A DNA stretch of 64,000 bases from Actinokineospora globicatena (GTDB lineage: Bacteria > Actinomycetota > Actinomycetes > Mycobacteriales > Pseudonocardiaceae), in NCBI RefSeq assembly GCF_024171945.1, contig NZ_JAMTCR010000004.1, positions 558,001 through 622,000 on the forward strand. The letters are read 5' to 3'. Both the position numbers and the translations under genes were made by a program. Positions 1 through 9,229 of this stretch are shown piece by piece. Every line of letters starts with the position of its first letter. Positions within the stretch are counted from its first letter, which is position 1. Under the pieces are notes generated by a model. It was not told the DNA's origin, did no database searches, and saw only the letters and a program-made list of their open reading frames with translations.

Positions 1-1326
1 TCCATCGCCGGTGCCGCGGCCGCGGTCACCGACCTCGGCCTGGTCATGACCCCGGACCGGCCGCTGTACGCGCCGGGTGACCCGATCAGCTGGCTGCTGA
101 CCATCACCAACAACGGCACCTCCACGGCCAGGGAGGTCGTGCTCACCGACCAGTTGCCCGCCAACGTCGGCTCCATCGTGGTGCCCGCGGGCTGCGTGCT
201 CACCACCAACCGCGTGGTCTGCGACCTGGGCGACATCGCGCCGGGGGACACCGCGACGGTGCTCATCGCCGGTCAAGTCGCGGCGAACGCGACGGCGGGG
301 TCGATCGTCAACACCGCCTCGGTGATCTCGTCCACCGCGGAACAGGCCCCGACGGACAACTTCGCCTCGTCGACCAGCACCGTCGACGCCCAGGTCGACC
401 TGCGGGTGAGCAAGACCGTGGACGGGCCGATCGTGGCCGGTGACGACGCGGTCTGGGTGGTCGCGGTGACCAACGCCGGTACCAGCGCCGCCGCCGACGT
501 GGTCATCACCGACGCGCTGCCCAACGGCGCCACCTACGTCTCGGCCACGGGAGCCACCTGCACCGCCACCGACGGCGTCGTCAGCTGCGGTATCGGCACC
601 CTCGCCGCGGGCGCGACCGCCACGGTCCGGCTCACCGCCGCGATCGACCCGGCGGTGGCGGGTGACACGCTGGTCAACTCGGTGCTGGCCACCTCGTCCT
701 CGGATGACGCCAACACCGCCGACGACGACGCGGTGTCCAGTGAGCCGGTCCAGCGCCGGACCGCGCTCTCGGTGCTCAAGACGGCGGACAAGACGACCGC
801 CGCGGTGGGCGACGAGATCAACTGGGTGGTCGTGCTGAGCAACGCGGGTCCGTCCACCGCACCCGCGGTGACGGTCACCGACGAGCTGCCCGCCGGGGTC
901 ACGCTGATCTCCGCGGTGACCAGCACCGGCACCTACGACCCGGCCTCCGGGGTGTGGCGCCTGGACGCGATCACGCCGGGGGAGCAGCCCACGCTGCGGG
1001 TGGCCGCGCGGATCGACCGGGCGGGCTCGCTGGTCAACATCGCCACCCTGACCGCCGCCGACGTCATCGACTCCGAGGACACCGACGACACCGCGACCGC
1101 CGCCACCGAGGTGAGCGCGGAGGACACCGACCCCGGCACCGAGACCCCGACGCCGGACCCCGGCACCGACACCTCGGGGCAGCAGCCGGACACCACCGAC
1201 CCCGAGGACCAGGACCTCAGCCAGACCGGGTTCGCCGTGCTGCGGTGGCTCACCATCGGCTTGCTGCTGACCGTGGCCGGTGTCGGCCTGGTCTACCACT
1301 CGCTGCGGCGGGGCAGGCGGTCGTGA
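1..1326 (+). CDS. DUF11-repeat surface protein with LPXTG-like sorting signal (5' end cut off)
   Basis: The reading frame is open from base 1, so the N-terminus lies outside the window; the first internal ATG is at 46. The visible part holds three tandem copies of a roughly 120-residue Ig-like repeat of the DUF11 type, each starting with a pattern like L-x-V-x-K and containing N-x-G-T/P-S-x-A followed by V-x-D-x-L-P. A Thr/Pro/Asp-rich stretch follows, then the sorting-signal-like motif LSQTG (near base 1220), a hydrophobic segment and an Arg-rich tail. This is the layout of a sortase-anchored wall protein, with the Pro of LPXTG replaced by Ser. Role inferred: cell-surface stalk or adhesin. 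The receiver gene follows 86 bases later on the same strand. Confidence 0.85.
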   Translation, partial: SIAGAAAAVTDLGLVMTPDRPLYAPGDPISWLLTITNNGTSTAREVVLTDQLPANVGSIVVPAGCVLTTNRVVCDLGDIAPGDTATVLIAGQVAANATAGSIVNTASVISSTAEQAPTDNFASSTSTVDAQVDLRVSKTVDGPIVAGDDAVWVVAVTNAGTSAAADVVITDALPNGATYVSATGATCTATDGVVSCGIGTLAAGATATVRLTAAIDPAVAGDTLVNSVLATSSSDDANTADDDAVSSEPVQRRTALSVLKTADKTTAAVGDEINWVVVLSNAGPSTAPAVTVTDELPAGVTLISAVTSTGTYDPASGVWRLDAITPGEQPTLRVAARIDRAGSLVNIATLTAADVIDSEDTDDTATAATEVSAEDTDPGTETPTPDPGTDTSGQQPDTTDPEDQDLSQTGFAVLRWLTIGLLLTVAGVGLVYHSLRRGRRS

Positions 1327-1412
1327 GTTGCCCCGGCTCGATCCCGACCGCGGTGGACGGCGTGGCCCGCCGGGCCGCGCGCCCGCCAGGTCGGGCGGAA
1401 GGAGGCACCGCC

Positions 1413-1793
1413 GTGAAGCGGATCGTCGTCGCTGAGGACGACCCGGACCTGCGCGACCTGCTCGTGTTCAAGCTCGTGCAGGCCGGGTACGAGGTCACCG
1501 CCGTCAGCACCGGGCGCGAGGCACTCGACGAGGCCGAGGCCGCGCAGCTGTTCCTGCTCGACGTGACCCTGCCGGACATGACCGGCCTGCAGGTGTGCTC
1601 CCAGTTGCGGTCCGAGGACGCCACGAAGGACACCCCGGTGGTGCTGCTGACCGGGCACACCCAGGAGGCCGACGTGGCGGCGGGCCGCTCCAGCGGGGCG
1701 AGCGACTACATCTTCAAACCGTTCAGCCCGCGCGACCTCGTCGACCGGATCAGCGCGCTGCTGACGGGTGGCGGCGACCCGCCGGGGCGGTGA
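1413..1793 (+). CDS. single-domain response regulator (receiver only)
   Basis: A 126-residue CheY-like receiver with no output domain. Acidic pocket AEDD at residues 7-10, phospho-acceptor Asp50 in LFLLD, Thr80 and the conserved Lys102 in FKPF are all present. I chose the GTG at 1413 because GGAAGGAGG lies just upstream and the receiver fold starts immediately (KRIVVAEDD). It lies 10 bases upstream of a hybrid histidine kinase and probably shares its transcript, so it is likely a phosphotransfer or signalling partner of that kinase. With no DNA-binding domain it would act by protein contact or as an intermediate in the phosphorelay. Confidence 0.9.
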   Translation: MKRIVVAEDDPDLRDLLVFKLVQAGYEVTAVSTGREALDEAEAAQLFLLDVTLPDMTGLQVCSQLRSEDATKDTPVVLLTGHTQEADVAAGRSSGASDYIFKPFSPRDLVDRISALLTGGGDPPGR

Positions 1794-1803
1794 TGTCGAG
1801 CCG

Positions 1804-4668
1804 ATGACGACGGACAACCCCGCGCCGGTGGACGACCTGCTCGCGGTGCCCGGCCCGATCCCGACCCCGGGGTCGGGCCCGGCACCCGAGTCGCGCAAGC
1901 GCGTCCCGCTGTGGCGGTGGACGGTGGGCAGGCTGCTCACCGCCGGGTACCTGCTGGCCATCGGCGGCCTGCTCGCGGTCGGCGTCAACTCCTACGTCAG
2001 GATCGACACGCTGCTCGAGGCGCGCGTGCCCATCGAGCACAGCCACGCCGTGCTCGGCCAGGTCTCGATGCTGTGGCAGCAGATCCAGGACGCCGAACGC
2101 GGGCAGCGCGGGTTCCTCATCGGCGGTGACGAGCAGTACCTCGCCCCGTACTCCGCCGCGGTGCTCGACATCGCCGACACCGAGGCGGCCCTGGGCGAGC
2201 TCACCGCCAACGACGGCTACATGCGCCAGCTGTACGAGGCCCTCGGACCGGTCGTCGCCGACAAGCTCGACGAGCTCGCGCAGACCATAGAACTGCGCCG
2301 CAGCCAAGGCGTCGACGCGGCCGTGGAGCTGGTGTCGACCGGCCGCGGGGTGCGGGACATGGCGGCCATAGAGGACATCCTCGGCAACATGCGCCTGCAC
2401 GAGCAGGAGTTGCTGGCGCTCAACCAGCAGGTGATCAGCGATAGCGGTACCGCGACCCAGCAGCTCATCGCCCTGGTCACCGTCGGCGTCGGCACCCTGG
2501 CGGCGCTGGGCGCGATCTGGGTGACCCGCAAGGTCACCAGGCCGATAAGGCGGGTCACCGAGACGGCGAGGCAGGTCGCCCGTGGTGAGACCGATCGACG
2601 CGCCCCGGTCGGCGGACCGGCCGAGGTGGAGGAGATGGCTGTCGCGGTCAACGCCTCCACGCACGCGATGGTCGTCGCGCGGGACCAGGCGGTGGCCGCG
2701 GGCAAGGCGAAGGCGGCGTTCCTGGCCACCATGAGCCACGAGATCCGCACCCCGATGAACGCGGTGATCGGCATGACCGGGCTGCTGCTCGACACCGAGC
2801 TGACCGTCGAGCAGCTCGAACTGGTCCGGATCGTGCGCGACAGCGGCGACGCGCTGCTCGCGGTGATCAACGAGATCCTGGACTACTCCAAGATCGAGGC
2901 GGGCGAGCTGGAGCTGGAGGACGCCTCGTTCCACATCACCGACGTGGTCGACAGCGCGCTCGCCCTGGTCGCGGTGCCCGCGGGGGACAAGGAACTGGAG
3001 CTGATCGGCTACGTCGACGCCTCGTGCCCGCCGGTGCTGCGCGGCGACGTGACCCGCCTGCGGCAGATCTTCCTCAACCTGCTCGGCAACGCCGTCAAGT
3101 TCACCCCGCGCGGCGAGGTCGCGATCAACGTGCACGCCGAACTGCTGCCGGGTCCCGACGACAAGGTGCTGGTGCGGGCGTCGGTGAGCGACACCGGCAT
3201 CGGCATCCCGCCCGAGCACATCGGTAGGCTGTTCCAGTCGTTCAGCCAGGTCGACGCCTCCACCACCCGGCGCTTCGGCGGCACCGGCCTCGGCCTGGCC
3301 ATCAGCCACCGGTTGGCGCACGCCATGGGCGGCGACATCACCGTGGTCAGCACCCCGGGCATCGGGTCGCGGTTCACCGTGACGGCGGTGCTGCGGGTGT
3401 CACCGCAGATCGAGCAGGACCGCGAGCCGGGTTGGACGGCGCTGACCGACAAGCGGGCGCTGGTGGTCGACGACAACGACACCAACCGCGAGGTGCTGCG
3501 CGCGCAGTTGGCGGACATGGGGATGCGCTCCACCGAGGTCGCGTCCGGTCCGGAGGCGCTCGCCCTGGTCCGCGCGGGCGAGGTGTTCGACGTGGCGCTG
3601 CTGGACATGCTGATGCCGGAGATGGACGGCGCCGAACTCGGTGCCGCGCTGCGGTTGCTCCCCGACGGCGAGCGGTTGCCGCTGATGCTGCTGAGCAGCG
3701 TCACCATGCCGTTGACCACCGAGCAGCGGGCGATGTTCGAGGCGGTGCTGACCAAACCGGTCCGGGTGAGCGTCCTGCGCACCACCCTCACCCGGATCCT
3801 GGGCGCCATCGAGACCACCCCGGAGAGCACCAAGCTGCCCGCGCCCACCCCGGAGAGCGGCGCGCTGCGCATCCTGGTCGCCGAGGACAACCTGGTGAAC
3901 CAGAAGGTCGCCCAGCTCATGCTCACCAAGCTCGGCTACCGCGCCGACATGGTCTCCAACGGCCGCGAGGCGGTCCAGGCCGTCCGGCTGCGCCCCTACG
4001 ACGTCGTCCTGATGGACGTCCGGATGCCCATCATGGATGGCCTGGAGGCCACTCAGATCATCCGCGGCGACCTGCCGGAGGACCGCCAACCGCACATCGT
4101 CGCCATGACCGCCAGCGTCCTGGTCGAGGACGCCAACGCCTGCATGGCCGCGGGCATGGACGACTACCTCGCCAAACCCGTCCGCCCCACCGACCTGGCC
4201 GCCGTCCTGGGCAAGCTCACCGCCCAGATCCCCGCCGCCCGCACCGAGTCCATCCCCGGCGCCACCCCACCCGCGCGCCCCGAGATGGCCCTGGACAACC
4301 GCACCGCCGCCCTGCACGCCCGCCTCGACGAACTCACCGGCCCCAACCCCTCCACCGAGGAACGCGACTTCATGGCGCACCTCCTCACCTCCTTCGCCGA
4401 GAAAACCGGCCCAGCCCTGGACGCCCTCGAATCCGCCCTCCACGCCCACGACCTCGACGAAGTCCTCACCCAGTCCCACACCCTCAAAGGCTCCGCAGCC
4501 AACATCGGCGCCCCCGCCCTAGCCGACCTCCTCCTATCCCTAGAACACCAAGCCCGCGAAGGCACCCTCCCAGACCCCGCCACCGCCCTGCCCCCCATCC
4601 GCCAGGAACTATCCTTGGTAATCCCCGCCATCACCGGCCTCGTCTCCACCCTCACCGCCAAGGCCTAG
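1804..4668 (+). CDS. CHASE3-HAMP hybrid histidine kinase with two receivers and Hpt
   Basis: A 954-residue membrane sensor kinase carrying a full phosphorelay in one chain. Order: TM1 (about 43-62), extracellular CHASE3-like domain (about 75-215, with the RGQRGFL signature), TM2 (about 222-240), HAMP (241-295), HisKA with His312 in SHEIRTPMN, HATPase (to about 535, with DTGIGIP and GGTGLGL), receiver 1 (Asp601 in [11 protein letters not shown]), receiver 2 (Asp738 in [11 protein letters not shown]) and a C-terminal Hpt domain with His892 in HTLKGSA. The ATG at 1804 (MTTDN) is preferred over an in-frame start at 1768 that would overlap the receiver gene. The signal sensed is unknown. The partner is probably the receiver gene just upstream. 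Confidence 0.9.
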   Translation: MTTDNPAPVDDLLAVPGPIPTPGSGPAPESRKRVPLWRWTVGRLLTAGYLLAIGGLLAVGVNSYVRIDTLLEARVPIEHSHAVLGQVSMLWQQIQDAERGQRGFLIGGDEQYLAPYSAAVLDIADTEAALGELTANDGYMRQLYEALGPVVADKLDELAQTIELRRSQGVDAAVELVSTGRGVRDMAAIEDILGNMRLHEQELLALNQQVISDSGTATQQLIALVTVGVGTLAALGAIWVTRKVTRPIRRVTETARQVARGETDRRAPVGGPAEVEEMAVAVNASTHAMVVARDQAVAAGKAKAAFLATMSHEIRTPMNAVIGMTGLLLDTELTVEQLELVRIVRDSGDALLAVINEILDYSKIEAGELELEDASFHITDVVDSALALVAVPAGDKELELIGYVDASCPPVLRGDVTRLRQIFLNLLGNAVKFTPRGEVAINVHAELLPGPDDKVLVRASVSDTGIGIPPEHIGRLFQSFSQVDASTTRRFGGTGLGLAISHRLAHAMGGDITVVSTPGIGSRFTVTAVLRVSPQIEQDREPGWTALTDKRALVVDDNDTNREVLRAQLADMGMRSTEVASGPEALALVRAGEVFDVALLDMLMPEMDGAELGAALRLLPDGERLPLMLLSSVTMPLTTEQRAMFEAVLTKPVRVSVLRTTLTRILGAIETTPESTKLPAPTPESGALRILVAEDNLVNQKVAQLMLTKLGYRADMVSNGREAVQAVRLRPYDVVLMDVRMPIMDGLEATQIIRGDLPEDRQPHIVAMTASVLVEDANACMAAGMDDYLAKPVRPTDLAAVLGKLTAQIPAARTESIPGATPPARPEMALDNRTAALHARLDELTGPNPSTEERDFMAHLLTSFAEKTGPALDALESALHAHDLDEVLTQSHTLKGSAANIGAPALADLLLSLEHQAREGTLPDPATALPPIRQELSLVIPAITGLVSTLTAKA

Positions 4669-5209
4669 TTCAACTATTTCCGCCGACCGGGAAAACTGTC
4701 GGGCTGCCCCCGATGATGCTTACCGGGAAACGCGCCGATTTCACGTGGCCAGTCGGATCTTGAGACTTCGCCGCCTGGAGAATTCGCGCTGTCTCGCTCT
4801 AGAGGTCTGGTCGCCCGGAATATGGGGCGACTACTCGCACAGGAGCGTCCACCACGGGCAACCACCACGTGCCCGCACGCCCAGTCCACGACGCTTCCAC
4901 TCGATGATGCCGTGCCCAGTCGAGTGGGTCCACTGCTAACCCGCCAGGTGAACGTCACCGAACCCTGGCAAGTGCAGGCGGCCTGAGCTGGGGCTTGGTT
5001 GCCTACTGCTCGGGGATGTCCGGTGGACAAACAGACAAAACCTGGTCACCGGATGCCTGGCTGCGAAGGACGCGGACAACTCCGGACAGGATGGCGCGGT
5101 CCGCGGAGGCTCGGTGCGTCATGATCGACACCGATGCGCGACACCTGGCCCGGTGGCCGCCGAGCGCGCGTCGTGCGTCGCCGAGTCAACTGGGAAAGGC
5201 ATCATCTCC
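4669..5209. other. intergenic region with small inverted repeats
   Basis: No convincing gene is seen; the short ORFs on both strands lack family motifs and ribosome-binding sites. It contains a perfect 8-bp inverted repeat CCACTCGA (4897-4904) / TCGAGTGG (4920-4927), and a nested palindrome with GCCAGG (4943-4948) / CCTGGC (4964-4969) enclosing GGTGA / TCACC (4947-4959). These could be a terminator for the kinase gene or operators for the downstream pair. I cannot tell which. Confidence 0.5.
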
Positions 5210-5452
5210 ATGTCCGTCACTGTTCTCCGTCCATTTCGCCGTCCGCCTGTGCAACCTGGGTTGGCGCGCGTCTACGTCATTATCGTGGTGGTTTACCTGG
5301 CTGCTGTACTAGCGCTGGTCGCGCAAGGACAAGACCCGGTTTTCGCGTTGGCAGTACCCGCCGCGGTTGGCTCGGCGGCGTTGACCGCGGTCGAGCGGCT
5401 CGGCCGTTTCGGTTCCTCCGCTGCTGGCGCGGCTCGGCCGCGCCACGCCTGA
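5210..5452 (+). CDS. small single-pass membrane protein
   Basis: An 80-residue protein with one clear hydrophobic helix (VYVIIVVVYLAAVLALVA, about residues 22-40), a basic N-terminus and an Ala/Arg-rich tail. The start is the ATG at 5210, after GGGAAAGG. It ends 16 bases before the helix-turn-helix gene on the same strand, so the two are probably co-transcribed. I recognise no family. Function unknown; a membrane partner of the downstream DNA-binding protein is conceivable. Confidence 0.55.
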   Translation: MSVTVLRPFRRPPVQPGLARVYVIIVVVYLAAVLALVAQGQDPVFALAVPAAVGSAALTAVERLGRFGSSAAGAARPRHA

Positions 5453-5468
5453 GCGGGGCGGGCGCAAG

Positions 5469-6968
5469 ATGGGGCGTCGACCCGCGCGTATCACCGACAC
5501 CGGACCGTTGGGGGAGTTCGCCACCGAGTTGATCAAACTCAAGGAGAGCGTTCACGGTGCCACCTATCGCACGATGGCTCACCGGTGCAACTTCTCCCGA
5601 TCGGTGCTCGCGGAGGCAGCGACCGGGAAGAAGTTGCCCACATGGGAGGTGGTGAGAGGTTTCGTCAACGCTCTGGGTGTCGTTCGCGCGGACGACGTCA
5701 AGGACTGGGAGGAGTTCTGGACCCAGACGAACAACGAGATCGCCGCGCGGACCAGCGTTGACCGGCTTCGTGAACACGATGGGCGTGGACCACAGTCGAC
5801 GGGCGCGATCGAGCAAGCCGGGGCCGTCCCCCATCCTGAAACCGTGCGCACCTACGACGACCTGATCCACGAACTCCAGGTGCTCAGGCTGCGCGCGGGC
5901 AACCCGAGCCTGGCCGAGATCTGCGCTCGCCTGGACCGCCGCCTCCAGCGCCACGGCCGCGAGCGGGGGCTCGCCAAGTCGACGTTGTCGGAGATCCTCA
6001 ACCGTCGCAGGCCACCGCAGGCCACCACGTTCGTGGACTTGGTCGATACCCTGCTCCACGAGCACGGCGACGGCGGGACTGAGTTCCGCCGAGAGGACGC
6101 GCCCCACGCCACTGCCAAGGTCACTGGGCCGGTGATCCTCATGCCGCGGAACGGGAACCCGCCCCGTGTTCGATCTGGCCCTGGTCCGATCATCGGTCGC
6201 GATCTGGTGTCCGAGCTGAGGAGATTGCGGGCACTGGCGGTCAAGGCGGGTGTCGGGACTCTGGTCGGCCAGCCGTCCTTCGCGCTCCTCGAGGCGCTCG
6301 ACCGCGGCATGCAGTTGGCTTCGTCGCTGGTCGGTGACGTGGCGGCGATGCCTGAGGTGTACGCGTCGGCGACGGGGATCGCCGGGGTCTACTTCGCCGA
6401 CGAGGTGGTGCTGCCGACGTTGGCCAGCAGGGTCATGACCTTCACCGCGGGAGGGGTACCCAGGTTGGGCGCGGTGGAGTCGGCGGCCGCGTACGCGATA
6501 GCGGTGACGCCGACCGAGGGAGTCACCGCCGAGCTGTACCGGCGGCGCGGGTTCATCGTCTTCACCGATCCCCGGACGGGGCTGGATCTGTATGCCGTCG
6601 AGGTGTCCAAGGCTCCCGGACTGGTGGATGGCGCGTCGTGGAGCGGCGAGGTCGATGACCAGGCGCCGTGGTTGTCGCTGCGGGCGTGGCGTGAGGCTTG
6701 GGTCATCGCCGAGTACAACCACCGTCGACCGGACTTGAACCGGTCCAACCCGGTTGCGGCATCGCCCGCCCGGGAGACGGCGCCCGGCATACTCGCCGCG
6801 ATGCCCGCCGTGCGGGCCGCGACCCTGCTGGCGGACCTGCCCGAGGGCGTCACCGCGGGCTTGCTCGGCGAGTTGCCCGATGACCAGGCGAAGGCGGTGT
6901 TCACCGCGTTGCTGGGGTTGGCCGACCGGCGGGTTGGCGGGGGTTACGAGCCGGGGGTGGGTTCGTAG
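5469..6968 (+). CDS. helix-turn-helix protein with MgtE-N-like C-terminal repeats
   Basis: A 499-residue cytoplasmic protein. Residues about 10-75 form an XRE-like helix-turn-helix (TYRTMAHRCNFSRSVLAEAA then LPTWEVVRGFVNALG). A second similar unit lies at about 145-200 (PSLAEICARLDRR ... SKSTLSEILNRR-like pattern). The middle section (about 240-420) is an unassigned alpha/beta region. The C-terminus carries Leu/Ala-Pro helical repeats (ILAAMP, LLADLP, LLGELP) like those of the MgtE N-domain. Probable transcriptional regulator or scaffold, ligand unknown. Its 3' end overlaps the convergent response-regulator gene by 25 bp, and the overlap is a palindrome. Confidence 0.7.
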   Translation: MGRRPARITDTGPLGEFATELIKLKESVHGATYRTMAHRCNFSRSVLAEAATGKKLPTWEVVRGFVNALGVVRADDVKDWEEFWTQTNNEIAARTSVDRLREHDGRGPQSTGAIEQAGAVPHPETVRTYDDLIHELQVLRLRAGNPSLAEICARLDRRLQRHGRERGLAKSTLSEILNRRRPPQATTFVDLVDTLLHEHGDGGTEFRREDAPHATAKVTGPVILMPRNGNPPRVRSGPGPIIGRDLVSELRRLRALAVKAGVGTLVGQPSFALLEALDRGMQLASSLVGDVAAMPEVYASATGIAGVYFADEVVLPTLASRVMTFTAGGVPRLGAVESAAAYAIAVTPTEGVTAELYRRRGFIVFTDPRTGLDLYAVEVSKAPGLVDGASWSGEVDDQAPWLSLRAWREAWVIAEYNHRRPDLNRSNPVAASPARETAPGILAAMPAVRAATLLADLPEGVTAGLLGELPDDQAKAVFTALLGLADRRVGGGYEPGVGS

Positions 6969-7588
6969 TTGATGAGGCCGGTGCGGAGGGCTGTGACCAG
7001 GGCCTGGGCGCGGCTGGAGGCGCCGAGTTTGTCGTAGAGGCGGGCTACGTAGGTCTTGGCGGTGGACTTGCTGATGTGGATGGTGCCCGCGATCTCGGGG
7101 ATGGAGAGGCCGTCGCGCAGGAGGGTGAGGACTTGGCGTTCGCGGGGGGAGAGGGCGAACTTGGTTTCCTGCTCGCGGCGGCGGGTGAGGGCGTCGAGGA
7201 GGCCGGTCGCGGTGAAGGAGGTGGCGGCCACGGCGGCGTGGCGGATCGCGCCGAGGACCTCGATGACCGGGGCCGTCTTCACCACGAAGGCGGAGGCGCC
7301 GTGGTCGAGGGCGCGGAACAGGACGTCGTCGGTGTCCAGGGAGGTCATGACGACGATGCCGAGGTCGGCGTAGCGGTCCCGCAGGGCCCGGACCAGGGGC
7401 AGGCCGTTGCCGTCCGCCAGCTCGACGTCGACCACCACCACGTCCGGGCGTGCGCGCTCGACCAGGGCGGCCGCCTCGACGGCGGAGCCGGTCTCGCCGA
7501 CCACCTCGACGTCGGGGTGCGCGCCCGCGAGCATCGACAACCCGTACCGCGTCAGCGTGTCGCTGTCGATCACGACGGTGCGAATCAC
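6944..7588 (-). CDS. NarL/FixJ-type response regulator
   Basis: About 214 residues: a receiver (DSD acidic pair; phospho-Asp in VVVVDVELADG; conserved Lys in VVKTAP) followed by a LuxR-type HTH (LSPRERQVLTLLRDGLSIPE ... SKSTAKTYVARLYDKL). The GTG at 7588 (VIRTVVIDSD) is chosen because GGAGG precedes it and the receiver starts directly there; an ATG at 7627 would add 13 residues with no matching function. No cognate kinase is adjacent. It is transcribed away from the ParA/CpaE-like gene, with about 240 bp between them, so the two may share a regulatory region. Confidence 0.88.
   Translation of the reverse strand: MIRTVVIDSDTLTRYGLSMLAGAHPDVEVVGETGSAVEAAALVERARPDVVVVDVELADGNGLPLVRALRDRYADLGIVVMTSLDTDDVLFRALDHGASAFVVKTAPVIEVLGAIRHAAVAATSFTATGLLDALTRRREQETKFALSPRERQVLTLLRDGLSIPEIAGTIHISKSTAKTYVARLYDKLGASSRAQALVTALRTGLINYEPTPGS
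6945..6967. terminator. hairpin inside two overlapping convergent stop regions
   Basis: TACGAGCC (6945-6952) pairs with GGTTCGTA (6960-6967) across a 7-base G-rich loop, with one G-T wobble. The hairpin spans the last codons and stops of both convergent genes (5469-6968 and 6944-7588), so one structure could end both transcripts. There is no U tract. Confidence 0.45.
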
Positions 7589-7800
7589 CGGCCTCCACCT
7601 TCCCGTCACCCATTTGGGCGACAACATAGGTGACTGTCGGTTTACCTCCGGCCAGGGTTACAGGAACCTGAAAAATGTGTCTCAACGGCACCCGCGCCCC
7701 GTGGCCATAACAGAATATGCAGGTCCAGACGTTATGTCGGACGGCGGACCGACGCGGGTCGACCGGTTGCCCGCTGCCGCGCACCGGGTCGCACAGGCAA

Positions 7801-7820
7801 CGCTCTGTGACAACAGAGCG
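7801..7820. promoter_or_regulatory. perfect 8-bp inverted repeat before the ribosome-binding site
   Basis: CGCTCTGT (7801-7808) and ACAGAGCG (7813-7820) are exact reverse complements separated by GACA, and they abut the GAGG ribosome-binding site of the GTG-started ATPase gene at 7832. The position suits either a repressor operator or an mRNA hairpin controlling access to the start. Confidence 0.5.
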
Positions 7821-7831
7821 GAGGTCCACCG

Positions 7832-8509
7832 GTGGACGCACAGATAGTCACCATCGTCGGGGCGCGGGCGGGCGCGGGCGCGTCCACCGTCGCGGCCAAC
7901 CTGGCCGTGGCGCTGGCCCGGTCCGGCACCGGCCCCGTGTGCCTGGTCGACCTGGACTTCACCGCGGGCGACATCGCCACCATGTTCGACGCCGAGGCCG
8001 ACGAGGGCGGCGTCCCCGAGGCCCACGTCGCCACCCGCCTCAGCCGCGGCCTGTACGCGATCCTCGCCCCGACCGTCCTGGGCGACCCCGGCCGCGTCCC
8101 CGAGCGTGTGGTCAGCGAACTCCTCGCCTCCCTGTCCACCATGTACGCGCACGTCGTGGTGGACGCGCCCGCCGCCGTCAACAAGCACGTGGTCACCGCC
8201 CTGGAGTACGCGCACCGCCAGGTCCTGGTCACCACCCCCGAACGCCCCGCCCTGCGCGCGCTCGGCCGCTACCTGGACATGCTCGACACCCTCGGCCACG
8301 ACCGCCGCCTCCGCTCGGTCGTCATCAACCGCACCCACCCCGACAACGGCATCCCCACCGCCGAGGTCGAACTAGCCGCCCGCACCCCCATCGCCGCCTG
8401 GCTCCCCGCCACCCCCGACATCCCCCTCTCCATCAACACCGGCCAACCCCTAGCCGCCGTCGACCCAGACCACCCCTTCTGCCACTCCCTCCTCTCCCTC
8501 ACCCACTAG
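7832..8509 (+). CDS. CpaE/Ssd-like ParA-family ATPase with altered Walker A
   Basis: A 225-residue protein of the MinD/ParA fold: a GARAGAGASTVAANLAVAL nucleotide loop, VCLVDLDFTAGD and VVVDAPAAV. The loop lacks both lysines of the usual KGGxGKT: the signature Lys is Arg and the P-loop Lys is Ala. This resembles the atypical loops of CpaE and the actinobacterial septum-site protein Ssd, although the receiver-like N-terminal domain of CpaE is missing. Likely role (inference): localisation or assembly factor with weak or no ATPase activity. The GTG start follows GAGG and a perfect inverted repeat. No pilus (Tad) genes are nearby. Confidence 0.75.
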   Translation: MDAQIVTIVGARAGAGASTVAANLAVALARSGTGPVCLVDLDFTAGDIATMFDAEADEGGVPEAHVATRLSRGLYAILAPTVLGDPGRVPERVVSELLASLSTMYAHVVVDAPAAVNKHVVTALEYAHRQVLVTTPERPALRALGRYLDMLDTLGHDRRLRSVVINRTHPDNGIPTAEVELAARTPIAAWLPATPDIPLSINTGQPLAAVDPDHPFCHSLLSLTH

Positions 8510-8603
8510 CCCACCCCACCAACCCTCGACCACCTAACCGACCGACGCCCCACCAACCCCCCACGCCCAGTCCCGGCCCACCCGATAACGACCGGCGCTG
8601 ACC

Positions 8604-8733
8604 CCGACGACCTTGGCCCAACAACGCCCGCCGACAACGTTGGCCCCAACAACTCCCGCCGACGACGTTGGCCCCCACCCCCCGCCGACAACGTTGCCCG
8701 AAGGCGCCCGCCCGACGGCGTTGGCCCGCCCCG
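8604..8733. repeat. degenerate 27-bp tandem repeat, about five units
   Basis: Units at 8604-8630, 8631-8658, 8659-8684, 8685-8710 and 8711-8733 share the core CCGACRACGTTGGCCC followed by a C-rich spacer. One similar unit (as the reverse complement) sits at the edge of the second dispersed-repeat copy at 38870-38895, so the array belongs to that element. No coding function is likely. Confidence 0.7.
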
Positions 8734-9114
8734 CTCCACCACGGCGCTGGTGCCAACTGCTCGATGGGGCGGACTTGTTTTGCGTGGGGGGACGGCACCC
8801 GTAGCGTCGACAGGCAGCAGGGAGGGCCGCACTGTGGCCCCCTGCTTTTAGCCCTTCCCCGGGTGTCGTAGGGGCCCCGCGCAAAACAAGTTCGCCCCAT
8901 CGAGCTCTGCTCGAAACTCGCGTCACGACGATGGCGCAGCCGAGGCGTCTACCGCAGCGCAGCGGAGGCCACGAAAGCGGAGATCCCCAGCTCACAGGAC
9001 ACTCGCAAGATCAACCCGCTCCAAAGACCCCCGAATAAACAGCCTACCGAGGGGGCGCGCCGAGCAGGAAGGCTGAAAGTCGCCCCTGTGGACAACTCGG
9101 CCCCATGTGGACAG
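8731..9114. repeat. dispersed ~390-bp repeat, copy A, with long hairpin
   Basis: This stretch recurs in inverted orientation at 38473-38867 with clear similarity over its whole length. It contains a 30-nt inverted repeat (8760-8789 against 8875-8904, 28 of 30 positions matching) starting CTCGATGGGGCG and a smaller hairpin inside (about 8817-8846, GCAGGG...CCCTGC). The outer part holds CAGCGCAGCGGAGGCC, AAGATCAACCCGC, CAGCCTACCGAGGGGGCGCG and CTGTGGACAA-like words shared with copy B. ORFs across it are very likely artefacts. It could be a MITE/REP-like element or a structured RNA. No transposase is adjacent and I could not identify target-site duplications. Confidence 0.8.
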
Positions 9115-9179
9115 TTCAGCCATTATGGACAACTGACCGAATACGGGCAACCCGCCGCGCCACTGTGGACAGAACAACG

Positions 9180-9217
9180 CCGCAGCGGCGCTGACCAGGA
9201 GGTCGGCGCCGCTGCGG
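9180..9217. terminator. 17-bp stem hairpin with AGGA loop
   Basis: CCGCAGCGGCGC (9180-9191) pairs with GCGCCGCTGCGG (9206-9217). The stem continues through one T-G wobble and GACC/GGTC to an AGGA tetraloop. It is the second of two stacked hairpins behind the chemoreceptor gene, which is transcribed leftward. Probably an intrinsic terminator or transcription insulator next to the repeat block. Confidence 0.65.
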
Positions 9218-9229
9218 GGTGAGAAAGGT

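Noticed and set aside
4674-5030. A 118-residue minus-strand ORF between the kinase and the small membrane protein.
   Set aside because: No ribosome-binding site, no motif, and odd Ser/Arg-rich composition.
8499-8995. Several overlapping ORFs on both strands of the repeat block.
   Set aside because: They follow the inverted repeat and tandem units, and their peptides recur in copy B on shifted frames; they are not genes.
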